From the NCBI GenBank assembly GCA_963971305.1, contig OZ020304.1:34148502-34212501 (forward strand): DNA of 64,000 bases. Direction: 5' to 3'. Both the position numbers and the translations under genes were made by a program. Below, one piece after another: positions 12,590 through 24,230 of the stretch (its first letter is position 1; each line of letters opens with the position of its first letter). The DNA is from Arcuatula senhousia (taxonomy: Eukaryota > Mollusca > Bivalvia > Mytilida > Mytilidae). Under the pieces are notes generated by a model that worked only from the letters and a program-made list of their open reading frames with translations, had not been told where the DNA came from and ran no database searches.

Positions 12590-13351
12590 TGTTATTTAGT
12601 TTGCATGCATGCTTTTATGTTGCTTCTGTTAGCTTAGACTTAATATCTATTGCTTAACTTAACTCGTCAAATGTCAAAATAAATTTATCTCCAGTATTTC
12701 TCATCTACATCTTTGGTTTTTATTTCATGAAAATCGGTAAATTCCAGAACAGCCTAGTAAATTTTTTTAAAGCGATTTTTTTATGAAATATAAAGGGGAA
12801 AACATTTTTGGAGTTTTGGCACGGTACTGTAGGATTAGGACATTAAAAACATAAAAAAAATATAGTTTGTTTATACTAATATAACATGAAAACAATTATA
12901 CAAATTGAGTAAAGCTTAAGTGACAAGCACAATACGCGCTTAATTTTTGATACCAGAAACTTTATTTGTTTCATCTTTAAAAAAATACTTATACTATGAA
13001 TATGCATTTATATGAACAGTAAAATATGACAAAATTAACGAATTGAGATTGTGTTCTTTTGTTTACAATTAATGTATTAAGAACATTTAATTATAATTCA
13101 AACTGAAAGGACAATGCATGATAAGAGCCCAATTTTGCTCCCAAATTTTGAAGTTATTAAAATGAGCTGCATACCTCCAACAGACAATATTTTGCAATCA
13201 TTAAATCATCAATAAGGATATATAAAAGTCAAAATGATACATGTATAGTAAATTCGAACTATCTAAAATTTCCTGTAACTGCATGAACTGTTAAGTGAAA
13301 ACGCAAAAAATGTGTAGCGACGAACATATGTCAATAACATATGTGTTTGTA
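12590..13351. other. Upstream flank of C4-like gene A; no gene seen
   Basis: AT-rich DNA without a recognised gene. The part around 13180-13230 (GCAATCATTAAATCATC) is shared with the upstream flanks of the other cluster copies, so it belongs to the duplicated unit. Confidence 0.4.
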
Positions 13352-13483
13352 TATTATACTATAATTGTTACATCGCATGACAAAATGTACATTTTAAACT
13401 AATAGATATGAAATGTTATAAATTCAAAAAAGTCTCTAAATTTTATTTCGATCTGAATATCATCAAACACAAACATCGCAAGA
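13352..13483 (+). promoter_or_regulatory. Conserved core promoter of C4-like gene A
   Basis: This block recurs before exon 1 of every cluster copy. It has ATTGTTACATCGCATGAC (about 13363), a TATA-like TTATAAATT (13416-13424), AAAAAAGTC, and a TTCG-TCTGA element (about 13448) that could mark the start site. TATA to ATG is about 65 bp, giving a short 5' UTR. Evidence is conservation between paralogues only. Confidence 0.5.
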
Positions 13484-13661
13484 ATGCAGAGATTTTGGTG
13501 TTTTATTATTATTTTGTTAATACAATGGAATATCCATATAACTCGCTGTGAAGAAACCAAAAGGGATCTTGTTGAGAATGAGAAGAATATGTTTGAAGAC
13601 TTAAGACAAAGGCTGACAAACCTTGAAAGCGCTATTGAAAGCAGAAAGTGCAATAGTGATG
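13484..13661 (+). CDS. Gene A exon 1: signal peptide and coiled coil
   Basis: Start chosen at the first ATG after the conserved promoter; the same ATG is conserved in the paralogues. It ends at a gtaagc donor in phase 1 after ...SRKCNSD. The single Cys near the end may form an interchain disulphide next to the coiled coil. Confidence 0.8.
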
Positions 13662-16600
13662 GTAAGCTGAATTTCAAATGCTCCATTAAATTCTTTCTGT
13701 TTTTACCCTAGGACTGGCATTGTTAGTCTTTGTTTGAAGTTGGAACGCTGGATACTTTTAATCATTTTACTCTAACCTACACTTGCTTGAAAATTGGGAC
13801 TTTTTTCAGTAGGTCAGAGCATCTCTGATACACTTATTTGTAATTTTGTTTGTTGGTTGACCATCATGGCTCCTCCTGTAAAGATTACAATTGTCATAAA
13901 AATTGATCTTTTATTACAAAGGCAAGAAACCATTCTAACTACATTCTATTATATTTTGTCATGTAGAAATTTTAAATGTGATCAATAATGTTAGAAATAA
14001 TCTGGACCTTTTGTTAGTGCCATCTTTATTTTCCAGGAACTACTAATACTCCAAATATATCTACAACTGGAACAACGTACGTACGATGGGGAGTCTCCAC
14101 GTGTCCATCAAAGCCGACAACAAAACTTGTTTATTCTGGTATGTTTATTGTAAGACTTTAAATTTATAAAAAAAATGATTGACGAAATGGTAAGTGATTG
14201 TTTTGATGAGTGTTTAGCTGGTTGTTGAACTGAGAAGATCACTTTAATATTCCTATTACTAGTATTTCTCACAACCGTGTTGGGTTTTGTGTTACAAAAC
14301 CAGATCGGATCGCAAATGGAAGAGGGAGGTTTGTTGCCATAAAACCTGGATTAATCCAACATTTCTTTTGAAATGCCTGTACCAAATTAGGACCATTGCG
14401 ACCTTCAATTTCTCTGGTATGTCTTCCTTTAAGGTCTTTTCCCTTGGACATTTGAAATTGATCCTCCGAGTTGGGTAGTTTTGTTATAAACTTTATTTAT
14501 TTTAACCAAAAACTATATTTTTTTGCTCATACTTTGAAAAAAAATCATGTGAAGTTAAGTCGACATGTACACGATAACTCTACCTAATAGTCCGACAATT
14601 CCAAATACTCTGAAAATTCCAAATAGTCAAACAAATTGATTCTTTTTTTTAACTTTGTGTTCAAGAAGCACGTACCAAGCTTGAAACTATTATTCTCAGT
14701 AAAGCATATATTTGATTGGTGCAGATAAGACATAATGACACAAAATAACTGACAAAGTTTAAGATAATGAATTAGTAGGCCTAAACTATCTAAATGTAGG
14801 ATAGAGAATAATCACTCTTAAAGTATAAAGAGAGAATAATGAGAAAAAACACAATAATCTAAAAGAATAAAGAATAAAGGCAAACATTTTTTGCTCACCT
14901 CGCGAAAGTGAGGAGGCTTATGTGATACCAATGGTGTCGGCGTCGGCTTCGGTGTCGGTGTCCGCACCCACTTACAGAAGAATGATTAAAATCCATATAT
15001 ATATATATATATATACACGCTTACTGACAAGTGCCACATCAATGATATTGGTATGTGAGGTGCACCTAATGATACTTAGTACAATGCATTCTTCGGATGC
15101 TGACTGTGACTTATATTTTTCTCATGGATGACAAGTGTCACATCAATGATATTGGTATGGTAGGTGCACCTAGTGATTCTAAGTAAAATGCATGCTTCGG
15201 ATGCTGGCTATGACCTATATTTTCCGTATGGATGACCACTTACAGAAGAAAGATTTAAGTCAATCCCCGCTTACTGACAAGTGCCACATCATTGATATTG
15301 GTATAATAGGTGCACCTAGTGATGCTAAGCACAATGCATGCTTCGGAAGATGACTGTGACCTATATTTTTCGCATGGATGACCACTTACAGAAGAAAGGT
15401 TAAAGTCTATACCCGCTTACTGACAAGTACCACATCATCTAAAATGGTATAGTAATGTGCACCTAGAGATGCTTAGCAAGATGCATGCTTCAGATATGCT
15501 GGCTGTAACTTCTTTTTGCATGGACTGAGCACTTAAAATTTTTAAAAGTTAAAGTCGATTCCCACTTAGTGACATTAATGCGCAACGAGGTGAGTTTTGT
15601 AATAGATAGATTACCTACGTTTATAATTGAGGACACCCCTTTTCATTTTATTCTTTTTTGGTAGATGCACAAAACAATCTATAAATTCTTTAAAGATTTT
15701 ATCTTATTCATCTTTGGATGGATTCTAAGTATACTGGGAAGATTTTTATGTGTTTTTTTTAGATTTTAGTTTTCCTGACGTTGTCTTTTCATATGAACTA
15801 TATATATATTTGACAGGTATTGTTGGTGGTTCGCACTATACACATTCAGGTGCTGCAGCTAATTACTTATGTCTTCCAAAGAAACCAGAATGGGGATTAT
15901 ATATTGATGGTCACCAAGGAAATAATGGATATGTGTATGGAGCTGAATATGATTTTTTGGAAAACGCTTTCACGCATAGATCTTTCACAAATCATGAAGT
16001 TCCTTGTGCAGTTTGTGAAACTAATGGTAGAACGAAGCATCTTATGATAGCTGGTATGATTTATGTATTTAAAATATATAACTTAAACGAAGAAACAAAT
16101 TTGAAATTAGAGCAACAAACAATTTAGTACTTTGTGCTTTGACATTCTTGCAAGTATGTGGATGTCATCGATACTCAATTAACGTTTTCGGAACATTGAG
16201 ACATATAGTTTTTCGGCTTATCCATCCGTTAGTGCGTTAGTTTGTCACAACTCATGTCCTTGCCTGTTAACTTATCTTTCATTAACCGCGAGTTAAATAA
16301 AATAGTAAAGTATGTACGCTATAACCATAACATGGACATCATATCGCAGCAAGAATTATGCAATTCCGACAAATATATGCCAGGCGGGCCATCGGTGCCT
16401 TAGAAGACGTGCTATATTTAGTTCCAGATCGGGGGTAATCGTAATCGATCGTAATTGATTACAACTTTCAATTAAACAAATGTTATCGATTACATTCCCG
16501 GGTTTCGATTACTTTATAATAATTGAAAATGATAGATTACTGTTAAATCAAGAACGGAATTCCTGGATCCCTCGCTAAAAAGGAATAGGTAAGCGACAGA

Positions 16601-18596
16601 TCTGGAAACGCATTTCACATATGAGACCCCTACAAATGTACCCGAAGCTGCATACCAAATATCGAATCCGATGAACAGTGGTAGCTGAGAAATCTGTTAC
16701 GAAAAAAGTGTTACGAACGGACACGTGCACCGACACCGGCAATTCTATGTCGCCGGTCCGTGTTGCGGTGGGGACAATTAAATCAGTAAATATAATAACT
16801 TTTTAGTTAAACATCAATGCTATAAATATCCGTTTAAATTTCAATATTGTCGAAACTCAAGACATAGATCGTTCTAAGTCATAATTTTGTTCCTACTTCT
16901 GCATTTTGGGGGGTATTATTGTTCTATGCTCTTCGTATTCATAAAGTGTTTGACTTAACGAGTCTTGAATAGATCAAACGTGCGTCAGACGTAGCATTAT
17001 TTACACGCTGAGGATCTAACTTATTCACTTTATGTTCAACTTGTAGTAGTACATTTGTATATGTTCTATCTTAAAGACAGTTACTAAATTAAACATGTTA
17101 CAGGTATTTTTGTTTTTTGTCTATTGGAATAAAAACCCAATAATAAATGTATTTATAATTAAAAATCTAGATGATACAGATGTAACTAATATGATGCCGG
17201 TTAAACCTGTGACGCTCCCGAAGTTTGAACTAAGTTTTCAAATGTTTATTGGGCAATTAATTGAAACAAATTCTTATTCGAAAATAAAAACAAAGTAGCT
17301 TTTCTCATGGGTCCATTGTGCGCTTAATGACGTCAGGAATTTTTAAAGAAAAAAGCGTTAAAAAGAGGCTGAACGTCCGGGAAACCGCGCGTGATTTACC
17401 GGACGTTGAAGGAAAATTGAGCCCATAGTACAACTAGAATATTGACATTTCTACCATTATCGCTCCCTTCGGGAGCGTATAATATGTATATGTTTCACAT
17501 GAATATTATAAGGAACATCGTTTAAAATAATAAAAAAAACATATTTTCAACTATCATAGATATTTGTGGCATATTTCTCCATTGCACTGTTTAATTTTAA
17601 CGTCAGGCGTAACGAAATTTATTGTCTGGAACTTTGTCATTTGTATTTTAAACAACACCTGTAAAATTGAAAAATTGATTTAACTTTGAAAATTCTTATT
17701 AAAACCATGTCAAAAAAGAGACAAGAGATCAAATTTATTACACAAAACACATTCTAAGTAACATCAATAGACAAGAAGTAAAAACAAATAATTGTCAATG
17801 AACACATGGAAAAGTCGAAAACTCTCTATATCTATATTGAAATGATCAAAACAATTAATTGTGTATGAACGCATAGAAAAACCCGAAAAACTATCTATTT
17901 AAAAATGATCAAAAACATGTTCAATTTTGATTTAAAAAAATATTTTAAAAAATAGAATTGGCTGTTTCGATATCTATAAGAATTTAGATCTTAAAAATAC
18001 TTGTAAAAAGTTATAGGCAACTGTTATCCTCTTTCAATGTTGATAAAAATGATATTTTCGCCACAATCTTTTTTCTCTCGCATATTTGTCATTAAATCGT
18101 TCATAATATATTGTTTTAATATTTTTTAATCATATTCTGAACTTTTAACGTTCTGGAAACTTATAAAATAATAGAATGTCACAATTCAATCGAATGGGGA
18201 GGTAAATATTTTGCTCATACAATCAATTGTGCTATTCCTGTTTGTTATAACATACCTTTTAAGTTTACAAAATGTAATTGATTAGAGGGTGGAGAGTCGT
18301 GTAACGGATTAATGATAGATGACAAATAAGGTCCGTTTTCAATGCATTTCATTCCAGCAAAGAAAAGTTGCAAAGATGGATGGACAATGGAATACAGTGG
18401 GTATTTAATGACAGGGTACCATGGCCACTCAGCCGCCTCAGAGTATATTTGTGTTGACAAAAAGCCAGAAAGGATTGGCCCTGGGTCAGATGAAAACGGG
18501 AAAATGCTCTACATGGTGGAAGCAGTATGTGGATCCCTGCCATGTCCTCCTTATGTAGAAGGAAGGGAAATCGTTTGTGCAGTTTGTACAAAATAA
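13484..18596 (+). CDS. Short-chain collagen C4-like secreted protein, gene A (intact, 4 exons)
   Basis: CDS is join(13484..13661, 14037..14138, 15817..16053, 18358..18596), 756 bp, 251 residues. All three introns are phase 1 with GT/AG ends. Residues 1-22 form a signal peptide (core FWCFIIILLIQW); 23-59 a charged coiled-coil segment (DLVENEKNMFEDLRQRLTNL). A Thr-rich linker leads to TTYVRWGVSTCPS, then NYLCLPKKPEWGLY, VPCAVC, and the terminal lobe with EYSGYLMTGY, CGSLPCPPY and CAVCTK. This matches the C-terminal domain of molluscan and sponge proteins named short-chain collagen C4. There are no Gly-X-Y repeats here, so it is collagen-like only by its non-collagenous domain. Extracellular role is inferred; molecular function is unknown. 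AATAAA overlaps the stop; another lies near 18738. Confidence 0.85.
14037..14138 (+). CDS. Gene A exon 2: Thr-rich linker and start of the C4-like domain
   Basis: Acceptor TTTTCCAG, donor gtatgt. It encodes TNTPNISTTGTTYVRWG then VSTCPSKPTTKLVYS. Length of 102 bp is identical in all copies. Confidence 0.8.
14330..14480 (+). repeat. Dispersed repeat (family R1), copy in gene A intron 2
   Basis: The block from GCCATAAAACCTGG to CTTGGACATTTG recurs, diverged, at 24050-24230 and 30905-31065 on the same strand and at 46565-46715 and 51650-51800 on the other. It is non-coding and probably SINE-like or a fragment of a larger element. Confidence 0.5.
14893..15594. mobile_element. MITE-like element in gene A intron 2 with internal tandem units
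   Basis: Ends GCTCACCTCGCG and GCAACGAGGTGAG are inverted. Inside are four to five diverged units with GACAAGTGCCACATCA, GGTGCACCTA and ATGCATGCTTCGGATG, plus a (TA)n tract at about 14996-15015. No coding capacity. Confidence 0.55.
15817..16053 (+). CDS. Gene A exon 3: first Cys lobe
   Basis: Acceptor TTTGACAG, donor gtatga, 237 bp. It encodes GIVGGSHYTHSGAA, NYLCLPKKPEWG, the Gly-Tyr rich GNNGYVYGAEY, and VPCAVCETNGRTKHLMIAG. The three cysteines are conserved in copies C and D. Confidence 0.85.
16054..18357 (+). other. Gene A intron 3
   Basis: A 2.3-kb AT-rich intron. It holds GATTA-rich sequence at about 16436-16520, a GTCGCCGGT / CACCGACACCGG repeat fragment near 16720-16790, CGTCAGACGTAGC and CGTCAGGCGTAAC copies of a common dispersed motif (about 16984, 17602), and a neat hairpin CGCTCCCTTCGGGAGCG at 17461-17477. 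No coding evidence. Confidence 0.55.
18358..18596 (+). CDS. Gene A exon 4: second Cys lobe and stop
   Basis: Acceptor TTCCAG, 239 bp including TAA 18594-18596. It encodes KKSCKDGW, EYSGYLMTGY, SEYICVDKKPE, GSDENGKMLYMVEAVCGSL and PCPPYVEGREIVCAVCTK. Six cysteines in this exon are shared with all intact copies. Confidence 0.85.
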
Positions 18597-19038
18597 AATC
18601 TGTTCCGATAATTTCGTTTTGTTTATATTTAGGACTTCAATACATCTCTCCCAATGCACTATATAATGGATTCACTATTTATCTATAAACAGGATTGATA
18701 AATCTTTTACATTGATAGTATGAAGGGCAAAAGTTTGTAATAAAGACAATTTGTAATTTGCAAAGTGCTTATAGGGTATACATTTTGAGAAGCATCCCCC
18801 AATTATGAAGATGTGGAACAAATGTTCGCGATACAGACATGACAGACCGCATAAACAAGTGACAATTAAAAGAACACAATGAAAACACAGTCCTCAGCCC
18901 CAATGACGGTCAGGAGGTGCTGCTCGCAGTTTTTCTATTGGCCCAAGGTTAAAATGAAATGCATACAATTTAAATCCAGTCCTGCAATAGTCATAAAAAG
19001 TTCTGAAATAGTCAATGAATAAAACCCTTCTTAAAAGC
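18597..19038. other. Gene A 3' flank; no further gene
   Basis: AT-rich downstream sequence with an AATAAA near 18738 as a possible second polyadenylation signal. Nothing else recognised. Confidence 0.4.
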
Positions 19039-20198
19039 AACAAGAGGCTCCCAGGAGCCTGAATCGCTCACCTGGTCTTGATGTCGACCCTAAAAAGACT
19101 TTTCTAGAGCTAAATGAGCTGAACATTTTAGCAAGTAACATATTTTCTCTATCTACTATAGTTTTCATTCTGTAGCTGTAGGCCCAAATCATGAAAAAAC
19201 GTTATTTTAAGGGCCATAACCCCCATCAGTGGACATCTGACAACTTCGACCCTATGGAGACTTTTGTAAAGCTAAATCAGCTGAACATTTAAGCAAGCGA
19301 CTGCTTCTGTCTATCTGCTAAATTTTTATTCTATAGGCCAAAATCATGAAAGAACGTTATTTTAGGGGTCGTAACCCCTATAAGGGGACATCTGACAACT
19401 TCAACCCTATGGAGACTTTTGTAAAGCTAAATAAGCTGAACATTTAAGCAAGCAATAGCTTCTCTCTATCTGCTATAGTTTTCATTCCATATGCCAAAAA
19501 CATGAAAAAACGTTATTTTAGGGGCTGTAACCCCTAAAAGGGGTCATCTGACAACTTCGACCCTATGGAGACTTTTGTAAAGCTAAATAAGCTGAACATT
19601 TAAGCAAGCAATAGCTTCTCTCTATCTGCTATAGTTTTCATTACATAGGCCTAAAACATGAAAAAAAAAACCGTTTTTTAGGGCTGTAACCCCTACAAGG
19701 AGTCATCTGACAACTTCGACCCTATGGAGACTTTTGTAGAGCTAAATGAGCTTAACATTTAAGCAAGCAACAACTTTTCTCTATCTGTAATAGTTTTCAT
19801 TCTATAATCCAAAAACATGAAAAAATGCTATTTTTCACCTTAAAGGGGCCGTAACTCCTATAAGGGGTGATCTGACAACTTCGACTCAATGGAGACTATT
19901 GTAGAGTTTTTGATGTTGAAGCAGTAGCGTGCATCTCTTATACTTTTTGATTAACAAGCCAAAAACAGTAGTCTGACCCCCTGGTCTATTTTTAGTAACG
20001 GCAGCCATGTGTTTGGACGGCGGTCACCATTTGTGCAATCTTGTTAGAGGACATCCCATAGATGAAGTGTGCAAAGTTTCAAAGTAATCCCTTCAGTAGT
20101 TCCGGAGGAGAAGATTTTCAAAGAAAGGTTAACGACGACGACGACGACGGATGCAAGTGATGGCAATAGCTCACCTGGACCTTTGGTCCAGGTGAGCT
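19039..20198 (-). mobile_element. Hairpin-ended repetitive element, copy 2 (inverted)
   Basis: Reverse-orientation copy of 11266-12589. It begins AGAGGCTCCCAGGAGCCT (here one mismatch breaks the palindrome) and ends with the hairpin AGCTCACCTGGACC, loop TTT, reverse complement (20168-20198). Inner units with AAGGGGTCATCTGACAACTT match copy 1. Copies 1 and 2 face outward and bracket gene A. Confidence 0.6.
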
Positions 20199-21629
20199 AA
20201 AAACGACAAGTACAAACGAATGATATGTCAAAGTTTCTCGATAGACACATGTTAAATATGGTGGGGTTTAACAAGATTTTTGAGCCCAACAAAAATACAA
20301 AAAAGACACAAAAAACATAAACAAACGAACCGTAGATTAACTCTCTAAAGACCACTCGCTGTTACTAACAACTAGCTGACAATTATTCATCGCTTTTTTT
20401 AAACATATTGGGAGTTTTTTTTTAATCATTTATAATAAGGAGTAACCATCTTTTTTGAGGGGGAGGGGCTATGGGTATATTTTTTTCGCGCCTTTTAATT
20501 CATACTTGGGAAATCGAAGCCCATATTGTTTTTAACAATTTTATATTAATTTTACTGCCAAAAAGTTCAACCTGCCCTTCTACACGTCAAAGCACCGTCT
20601 TTGTTTATCTATTTCCTGATTTTTTCCCCTTGTTTTTTTTATTCCGAATATAGCCCCCCTCTAAATTAAATGCTTGCTTACAAACACAAACGATTACGTT
20701 AACGTTAACACTGCTTTAAATCGAATGTTATTATCACATAAACAGTCTTCCATTTATACCAGTCGTTTAAGACATTTTCCAAAAGTGCTGTTAAAATATA
20801 GCATAAAACGTTCAACAAAATGCCAGTACCTTTAAAAGCTGTTTAAGAAAGGTAACAACAAAACTACCAAACTGGGATGATCAATCTCATGCATGTATTT
20901 CCAAGAAAAAAGACAAAACAAGCCAATAACATACCCAAAAATTTAAAAGATTATTAATTGGAAACAAATGCATTTTGACTATTCCATAAAAGACTGAATT
21001 CTTCTTTATCGGGCGATGTTGTGCTTTAACCTAATTATCTTCGATTTATATAATCACGATTTCTTTTTCCTCACGAAGGACGTACGTATGTCCGAGAATT
21101 ATTTTGCATTTTTATGTATAGACGTAAAAATATTTTAAGCCAGAGACATTAATGTGCGAATAATTAAGGAGATTTTGTTAATGAATGTATAATGTTATAC
21201 AACAATTAATTAATTTTGTTCTGTACAAAATACCTGAATATGTGACCTTTGGAAACTGCGAATGACCCAATAATGAATTGCTTTTGGCCTCTGGTCTCGC
21301 ACAATTAGAACACTTGGTCATTCCAGGTACATGTACCACAGGTCAAATATTCTAGTTTTTCTTATTTAGCGTTTATATGCATGATTTTGACCAGTTAAAA
21401 CATTCGGAAGTGCTCTTGCCATATTTTGACCAGGAACCTCAATATCTATATCCAGGCATGACACGGTCACAAACAAACAAATTCAGCATATATATTTTTG
21501 AATATAAAAAAATCTAGTTGTCATATTTATCAATTTCTAATAACTGGGATTTAACAAGGCAGAGATTGATTAAAATGTAGATTTATCGATAAGAATTTTG
21601 TATAATAAAACTTAGCACAAGTAAATTAA
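20199..21629. other. AT-rich spacer with traces of a lost C4-like copy's intron 3
   Basis: No gene seen. Sequence at about 21361-21450 (AGCGTTTATATG, GATTTTGAC...) resembles 43187-43270 inside intron 3 of gene D. This suggests that the orphan exon 4 at 25621 once belonged to a complete copy whose first exons have been deleted. Confidence 0.4.
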
Positions 21630-22112
21630 CACACGGCAGAACCATTAAGACGAGAAACAATGTTGACGGACGGGACATAGACGTAAAATCCTTGAAACGG
21701 ATTAAAACACAGGTAAAATACACAATTTGGGATGGATATAGTCAGAAAAGGTAAGACATTTTATTTGTTTACAAATAATAATAGAAAAACTGAAGCGTAC
21801 AGTATAAAGAAAAATGAACTAGCTAAATATTTATGTTTGAAACATTGAAATCGGCCATCTAGTTTTCGAGAACATTAACAAACCAATAGCCTACCCTCGT
21901 ACTAAAGCACACTTTCAATACGAGCAACGTGTAGCAAAAACCACGTTTTTATGTTTTTTAAAAGTTTTGTGCTCTTTTAATGATTTTTGAAATTGAATAG
22001 GCTGTTCATCAATTTATTCACGAAGCCATGGACTGCAAAGCATGTCGCTGTCCAAGAAAAAGGGGTACATGCAAATAATCTACGTTACGGACGAATACAT
22101 GCATGATTTATA

Positions 22113-22427
22113 ATGTATCAGACAAATTGTGCGTGTATATACTTTGTCAGCGACTGTCGTATGAACGTCATGTGTCTTAACTGCAAACGACAGTCTGAGT
22201 TAAATTTATTAATATTAAATAAAAATGAATCAATATCAGTTCTGGTGCCGCCAGGTGGATGCAACAACCTTCTCCTTTCTTGTAATTGTAAGATGGCTAT
22301 TGGTGTGTTCGTTCGTATGAAGCTTCATGTACGTAATGGTTTTAGTTATGTCAAAGGCTGCAAAACCATATACATGTATGAAAGGTCAGGGGTATGTACA
22401 TCTGTAATGGTTGTCAGCATGACTTAA
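22113..22427 (+). CDS. Unassigned Cys-rich open frame inside the TTAA element
   Basis: 104 codons from ATG 22113. It contains several cysteine pairs (MCLNCK, LLSCNCK), VPPGGCNN and a basic, aromatic C-terminal part (VKGCKTIYMYER). I do not recognise the family. No clear signal peptide or membrane segment. It could be an exon of a transposon gene or a chance frame; composition is somewhat better than neighbouring random frames. Confidence 0.2.
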   Translation: MYQTNCACIYFVSDCRMNVMCLNCKRQSELNLLILNKNESISVLVPPGGCNNLLLSCNCKMAIGVFVRMKLHVRNGFSYVKGCKTIYMYERSGVCTSVMVVSMT

Positions 22428-22712
22428 TACATTGCTACATAAATGACTCAAGTTAAAGTTTTTTAGATGGTTCAAATGTCTTCATCTGCAAGTGAATTGG
22501 CTGATCATGATTTAAGATTGGATAGAAAATAAATAATTTTGCGTTTTCTGTTTATTTGGATAAGTCGTCAATCGTACATGTATCCAAAGTGTTACTAATG
22601 TGTGTTATGTAGGTCACCTGTTTGCTCCATTTGTCGTGTATAACAATATTATGCATCTGCATTAACATAAATTCATCTTGACTTACATTTTCAGCATGTA
22701 TAATATACAATT

Positions 22713-22858
22713 ACTGTCTTTTGATGAGGTAAATGTGTGGAGTTATTGACTTTTGAAAAAAAAACTGTTATTCACCGAGCCCAGCGGGCGAGGTGAATAA
22801 CAAAGAGTTTTTTTTCAAAAGTCAATAACTCCACACATTTACCGAATCAAAAGACAGT
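22713..22858. repeat. 146-bp near-perfect palindrome
   Basis: Arms of about 66 bp run from ACTGTCTTTTGATGAGGTAA to GTTATTCACC and back. The centre is GCCC-AGC-GGGC. A few mismatches exist. It could form a long hairpin and looks like a minimal TIR-only MITE. Confidence 0.65.
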
Positions 22859-24049
22859 TATTGTTTTATTCAATAATGCAACAAAAAATCAAATATCAAA
22901 TTTATGATTAAAATTACATAGTGTTACAAAATTATTTGGGTTTTTTTTTGTTATATTTTTTTTCGGGAGGGTGGTATTTCCACTTATCGGAAAAATATAA
23001 GACACATTCTGTTAACAATTATTGAACGAGCTGTGGCCTTTTTAGTGTTTGCTGAGTCCTTGTCTAGCATTATCTTCGCTAAAGCATCATCGCTTACGGA
23101 CGCAAATCTCGCTTTTTTTACTCACAATCATGACAATAGGGACACTTTCGTCCGATAAAATAAAACAGATGATTTTATTGATAGATAATATCGCCGTTGT
23201 AAATCTAATTTGATTGGTCGAACAAAAAAGGGAATAACCGGATTCTATAAATATCAACCGCATGCATTTTCCCGCGGTTAATAACCATTTTATTTTAGTG
23301 AATATCTTTTTTTATTCATTTTTTTCAGTCACATTATTTTTATACAAAATGTTTTATATATTATTGAATAACTCTGGTTACAGTTTTTGGTAAATGTCCA
23401 TAGCTAAGAATCTGCAAGTGGTAGAGAGTCGCCCTAAAGTTTTCAAGTTGTCCGTCCGTCCTATTGCCCGTCTACAACTCTTGTGAAAAATATACCTTAA
23501 ACTAAAAACTTCTTACAATACAGTTCTGTACAGTTGGAAAAACTTATATAATTTTGATAGATTTTGAAAACGAGCTTTGTGAACACTTTAACGCCAAAAC
23601 TATTTACAATATCCTTCTGATAAAGTTGCAGGGTAGGTTCAGTGTAGCATGTCATGATTAGTATATTAAAACATATTTCATGCAAATCCATAAAATTTGT
23701 TTGAAAAAAAAAAGTTCATAGAAAATCACGGATTTTCAAATTGGACTTAGTGAACAATAACTGAAAAACAACTTTTTACTAATACCGTTCTGAAAACACT
23801 TAGATGTTTGCCGACGGGACCCTTCCAGACTTTGGCAGTATTTTAGACTTTAATATAACGGACAAGAGGATTTGCTGTTATGTGCGACTGCTTAATTCAT
23901 GTCCATGTTAATATTAAATATAACAGTTTAATAAATAAATGCAATTATCTGGAATGAAAAAAAGTTGGGTTCCACTGGTAAAAGCTGAAGTAAATCTGTG
24001 TAAAACACACATTTATTATAAATATCCGTTATTTTAGCTATATGAATGA

Positions 24050-24230
24050 AGGAGGTTTTGGTGCATTTAAACCAAGTTCAACCATATTTTTAAAGGCCTG
24101 TTCTAAATCAAGACCATTGCGATCTCTTATTTCTCCGGTGTGTCTGCGTTGTTTTGTTTTTACAGTTCCACGTTTCAGATTGATTCTTCAAGTTCGGTCG
24201 TTTTGTTATTACCTTTTATTATATCTGAAT
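24050..24230 (+). repeat. Dispersed repeat R1, second copy
   Basis: Shares AAGACCATTGCGA, TTTCTCCGGTGTGTCT and TTTTGTTATTACC with the copies at 14330 and 30905. The overlapping 24042-24305 open frame is a by-product of the repeat. Confidence 0.45.

Noticed and set aside
17461..17477. Terminator or tRNA-like hairpin
   Set aside because: A lone stem-loop in an intron with no cloverleaf or polymerase III boxes.
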